In this document: positions 59,640-64,000 of the stretch, one piece after another
Numbering within the stretch: the first letter of the stretch is position 1
Layout of the letters: each line of letters starts with the position of its first letter
Origin: Psettodes erumei
Lineage: Eukaryota > Chordata > Actinopteri > Pleuronectiformes > Psettodidae
DNA: 64,000 nt
NCBI GenBank assembly: GCA_016785225.1
Contig: JAFBJZ010000880.1
Span: 1,178,001 to 1,242,000, forward strand
Direction: 5' to 3'
Position numbers and translations under genes: made by a program
Notes under the pieces: model-generated
The model's database searches: none
Told to the model about the DNA's origin: nothing
Seen by the model: the letters and a program-made list of their open reading frames with translations, nothing else

Positions 59640-60165
59640 AACAAACCCAAACATCTTGTTAATGAAAGAGGTCAGAGGAGAATGGTCAAATTGTTTGGAG
59701 CTGACAGAAAGACTATGGTGACTCAGAATAACCACCCTTTACACTTGTGAGGAGCAGTATACACATCTCACCCCTTCACTCCTGCCAGCCACAAACACCA
59801 ATCTTAGGCTGTGGTGGAAACAGACTCACCAACACTGGAGAGATGAAGACCGGTCTGGTCTGATGGATCGAGATTTCTGCTGAGGCTACAGATGGTTGGG
59901 TGATACTTTGGCATCAACAGCATGGATCCATGGAACCAACCTGCCTTGTGTCAACAGTTGAGACTGGTGGAGGTGGTGGAGGCGGTGGTGTAATGGTGGG
60001 GAAGTTTTTTTGGCTCCTTAAGACTGATCATTCATTGTTTGAATGTTTGAAGTGCATACTGTTGCTGATCGTGGTTGAGTGGCGCAGTTTACCATCCTCT
60101 AATGGCTACTTCCAGCATGAAAATGCCCCATGTCACAATGTCTTTCTGGCTGGGTTCCTTTGTTT
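59640..60165 (+). pseudogene. Tc1/mariner transposase relic
   Basis: Such transposases cut and paste elements between TA sites. The relic shows the linker after the DNA-binding helices (ERGQRRMVKLFGADRKTMVT, about 59667-59726). The start of the catalytic domain follows, WSDGSRFLL with its first aspartate at 59862-59864. Then come LVSTVETGGGGGGGGVMVG and the second catalytic block, GYFQHENAPCH, where aspartate is replaced by glutamate at 60119-60121. The third catalytic block is absent. A frameshift separates the first and second blocks, and the glycine run is expanded by GGN repeats. The outer ends of the element were not identified. Confidence 0.85.
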
Positions 60166-63100
60166 TATCATTATTGTAAACATGTCAAAAGCCAAGCCGA
60201 AGTGTCAGTATTGGGACCAATCTGGGCATTTTTTTTATAATGTTGATATTGGCTAAAATAAAGCAAATCAAAATCCCATCCTTTCTTCACTGCACTCTTC
60301 TGTGTGTTGTTTACCTCAGCCTGTAGAGCTGCTCTGCTTCATGACAGCCAGGCTCTACAGTGCAGCACTGCCTGTATGAGTAAAAATAAAAGCGTACGAG
60401 CGCACTGGTGATTGACTCTGTTCTGACAGCAGGGTTAGCAAATATATGCTTATTCAAGGCAGCGTACCAAAAAAAAACTTTGGGGAAGCAGCTTTTTATT
60501 TTCAGCCGGCCATGGCTGTCACTTCTCCAGTTTTTAATTCTGCATGTAGCATGATGACAGGCCAAAAATCAAGCTTGTGCATGTAACAGCCATACCGTCG
60601 GACATCATTTTCATCATCAGTTTTTCTGTCATCCCAACAATTCTGACACATGCGACTCATCGTCTGTCTGATCACATCACATACATTTCAAGACTATAGG
60701 CTACTGAATAATTCTAAATTTAGAAGGCTGCACACCTTATGTGAAAGCTTGATTTTGTTTGCTTGATTTGATTATTATTATAAATTAATCATTTGTTTTT
60801 TGTGATACTTTGTATTATGAACTTATAACTACTGTCTACACTCAAATGAACAACTCTTGTGCATGATCAATTTATATCCCCAAATGTTGCATCTGTGCTG
60901 TGCTGTTCCAGTTTAGAGCACTGATACCTTGTACCTGCAGTTCTGTAGTACTGTATAAGTACTGTAAGAGAACACCTATAAGAGAACTTTCTGCAGACAT
61001 ACACCTTAAATATTCAATCGACTGTGGTCTAAGCTATGGCAAACACATTGACTTAGGGAAGCACTTCAAAACAAAGGAATATGGTAAGTTTCAAAACACA
61101 CTGTTCTCTTTTTCCTTCTTCTTCTCTGTTTGCATGCCCGTCCCATTCTTCCTCTGTTGTTATCAGTGACAGCTCCTTATCTGGCTAATGAAGCATACAC
61201 AACGCCCTGATGCAATTTTTACATAAGGTTCACGGCAACAAATCAGTATGCCAGTTATGTTCGGTCTTCCACTGAACAAGATATCTTTCATTCATTATTG
61301 ATGTTGTGTGAGCGGAGCTTTCCCCTGAAGGCACACTAGGATTCCCATAGCCAGGCTCAGCATCAAAGGCTGCTCTATAATCGTGTCTTCTCTTTTTCTT
61401 AGCCCTCCACTCCCTGACTCTCCACATTACATGCTCCATCTTACTCACTTACCGCTTTCCCTCGCCATATGTGTTTAATTATGCCATCACTTGTGTCAGA
61501 TATGATAGGGTGATAAACAGTGCGGCGGCATAGCTGCTATTTGTGATATCTTTATCAACAGCTACATTTCCATGTATAAGAGAGCTGATTGTTCACAGAA
61601 AGTCTGTACTGTGTGGTTTACATTGTTTCATCTCTGCATTAGCTTGTTAATGTGCAGCTGCCTTAGCACACTGTGAAGTATAATTGTTAAAGGAAGGCAG
61701 TATACTGTATCTGCCAGTGTTAGGAGTTTGACTCTATACTGGGGAACTAGTCTCAGGTATACTTGTGAACCAAGGTGCTGCACAACAGAAATGTCAGTTG
61801 TGTAGCAAATTATTTACAAGCTCTGTCTGATGATGACCTGGAACATATTCTTTGAATGTAGTTAAAGTTTAAAAGCATTTTAATAAAGTTAGTACATAAG
61901 TTAATAAGTTACAGTTTATTTGCAATGTTTGCAAGTAACTGCACATATTATTAAAATTCAAAGTATAATTTGGATATGTGATCACCTTTTGTTGGCTGAG
62001 AGAGCAGGTGTTTTTACCAGCTTTCCAAATTACATTCACAATCAGGATTTACAATTTGAAAGTAAGATTGGCTGCAAAATGAAATGTTACACTTGAAAAT
62101 ATTTTACTTACTAATATTGATTCATTTGAAAAATGGTAGCTTGCTCACTTAAATTAATTTCAAATCATTCAAAGCAGCCTTAAATTTTGTTACTTGCTGA
62201 AGTTAATTAGCAATAGCTGATATAATCTAAAACCTTCAAGATCACTAACAGTACTTGGATGGTTTGAACATTGTTCTTTACTAATATAAAATAACAAGGG
62301 GAGGTCAAAGCTTTGATAAGATTAGTTAGCACTGAAGATTAGAAAAGAGAAAGAGAAACTGGATATTGGATACAGTCCTCAGACTCTCACATCCTTAAAG
62401 CTGCTGCATATGTATCCATTAAATGTGGCCTTCCTTTTGACAGAGTGGAGATGCGTGTAACTGTGTATGAAGTTCAGGAGTTGAAATGTGAAATTGTGAA
62501 ACTTGGGTTCAACATCAGATTCAAATCATAGTACGATGTCTTAAACGAGTAACATATGAAGCATGGTTTTAGCTTTCCACTGGAAATAGTTGGAAACACT
62601 GGTTCCAATACCTAGAGCATGCCACTAATGGTTTGTGTTTCTCTTGGAAAACTCACACTTCAATCAGTATGACCTGAACATGTTCCTAACCTCTTCCTCA
62701 CACCAGGCACTGAGAGCACTAAAATCATCTTTGGTTGGAAAAGAGACTTTTTGGCAGTGATAGCACAAGCCAAATTAGCTGTTTACAACATTTGGCTCTC
62801 TGCTTCAGAAGAAAAAACAAGTCCACTGTTGGACAGGCTGTCCATGACTAACATTGTTCTACTGACATGCCAGAGTTGGGGTTCCATTCCCCAGAGCAAG
62901 GCATAGACATCACCCAGTGGTATGCAGGGGGTGTTTCCAGATCATTCCTCTGTCAAGGTATAATTAATAGCCTTCGGCGTATTCATCATTAGAAGCAATT
63001 GCAGTCAATCACTTTCTGGCATAATATTTGGCTTTGTGACATGCCTGTGCCTTGCCCTTCATCTTGAAACAGTGAGGACTCTGAGGTATTTATTAGACAG

Positions 63101-64000
63101 CAAGTGGAGGCTCTCGATGGGGCAGGCTGGTGCTGTCACCCCCCCTCACACACAGTTAGCCTCACATACTGGGAGCTAACAGCTGCTTCAGCAAACAGCT
63201 CACAAATACACAAGTGACAAGAGGAGACCGATGGGTTTGCTTATATACAGTACATATGAGGTCAGGGTACAGTTTGTTCTGATAAAATAGTGCTGTAAAT
63301 GTCAATCAGTCATGTGAGCCACTTGTAATAATGGTTACATTGCTTCATACTGTACACTGACAAGTCTTTAAAGTGGTTTAATTCTTCATTTTTCTATTAG
63401 TAATTCTTAATTTTAAAGCACCGATATATGAAAGGTTTTTCTGTAATGTGAGAGATGTATCACCACCAATGTGGAAGCCAAAAATGCCAAAACTAATACA
63501 TATCAAACAAAAAACTATTTATTGTATGTATTTCATAAATTTTTGTATACATTTATTGTGATATATATATTGTGTTTTGTCTTTAAAATATTCTTGAATT
63601 TCTGCATTTTACCAAAGAAATTCTTCCTCTACACAACTGAAGTTACATTTGTCAGTGTTAGTTAAACTGAAATATATGAATTACATATGAATGTTTAACA
63701 TGCTTAGGGGTGAAGATTAACTTTACATCTAATTGAAAAGTGGGATTCATTGACATGTTAATGCAGGGGGAGAATTGTTAGTATCCAGAGCCCTTGAGTT
63801 TCAAAAATGGACAAATACACAATTCCTCAGAAATGAAACAGATATGATTAAAACTGATGCCCACCACATTTTATAGTTGAAGGACCAAAGAGATTCCTGT
63901 GTTTTACTCTTGAGGAATATTGAGGACATCATTCAAAGAAAGCTTTAAAGACAGTATTTACAGTGGGGAATAAATACTTCCATGCCTCGGCTCTCTGGTG
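60166..64000. other. Noncoding stretch to the right edge
   Basis: No gene is supported. The segment 62960-63120 is non-repetitive and may be conserved regulatory DNA (inference). From 63280 on the sequence is AT-rich. At 63959-63975 'tacagtggggaataaat' resembles a Tc1-type transposon end, but the rest of the element would lie outside the window. Confidence 0.45.

Noticed and set aside
62870..62900. 'ggggttccattccccag' resembling a tRNA T-arm
   Set aside because: The rest of a tRNA is missing; the match is a small palindrome.
1..64000. CRISPR arrays, operons, phage or plasmid modules
   Set aside because: No regularly spaced direct repeats, no dense same-strand gene runs and no bacterial gene content. 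The window is vertebrate.

Overview
The window looks like gene-poor vertebrate DNA, most likely from a percomorph (spiny-rayed) teleost. It is AT-rich, has no operon-like gene packing, and no reading frame longer than about 145 codons outside decayed transposons. It contains several interspersed repeats that I recognise from spiny-rayed fish genomes: a repeat ending in 'CTTCTTCCACCACTG', the 'CATCCATCC...GGAGCCAATCCCAGCTGA' repeat, Tc1-type transposons with fish-type ends, a fish L1-like LINE and a Ty3/gypsy relic. These identifications come from recognition, not from a database search.

Layout. The left edge (242-815, + strand) carries the last two exons of a protein-coding gene or pseudogene that resembles the C-terminal end of the SAMD3-like fish multigene family. 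The exon phases fit across a 163-bp GT-AG intron, and a poly(A) signal lies at 1130-1135. One apparent frameshift makes its integrity doubtful. From about 7.0 to 11.4 kb lies a heavily mutated L1-type LINE with ORF1 and ORF2 relics. A short orphan coding-like fragment sits at 14.5 kb. A CpG-rich block at 16.7-17.0 kb looks like a minus-strand first exon with a consensus splice donor, followed by a Rex1/CR1-like LINE 3' end.

From about 20 to 36.8 kb I see no gene: only simple repeats, an interstitial TTAGGG tract, a hairpin and stretches whose texture suggests conserved regulatory DNA. The 36.8-60.2 kb part is a graveyard of mobile elements: a Tc1-like 5' end, a high-copy fish repeat, an LTR-like block, a short palindromic element, a gypsy reverse-transcriptase relic, a MITE, a second Tc1/mariner transposase relic and two copies of a fish SINE-like repeat. 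It also contains a diverged direct-repeat pair 3.1 kb apart (50.2 and 53.3 kb) that brackets a protein-like minus-strand frame at 52.6-53.0 kb. The last 4 kb is AT-rich noncoding sequence.

How things work together. No pathway or gene system can be reconstructed. The coding candidates are partial and on different strands, so they probably do not belong to one gene. I found no CRISPR array, operon, rRNA gene or convincing functional tRNA, and nothing I would call a new biological system. The points most worth checking are the left-edge gene, the CpG-rich candidate first exon, the orphan frames at 14.5 and 52.8 kb, and the direct-repeat pair.
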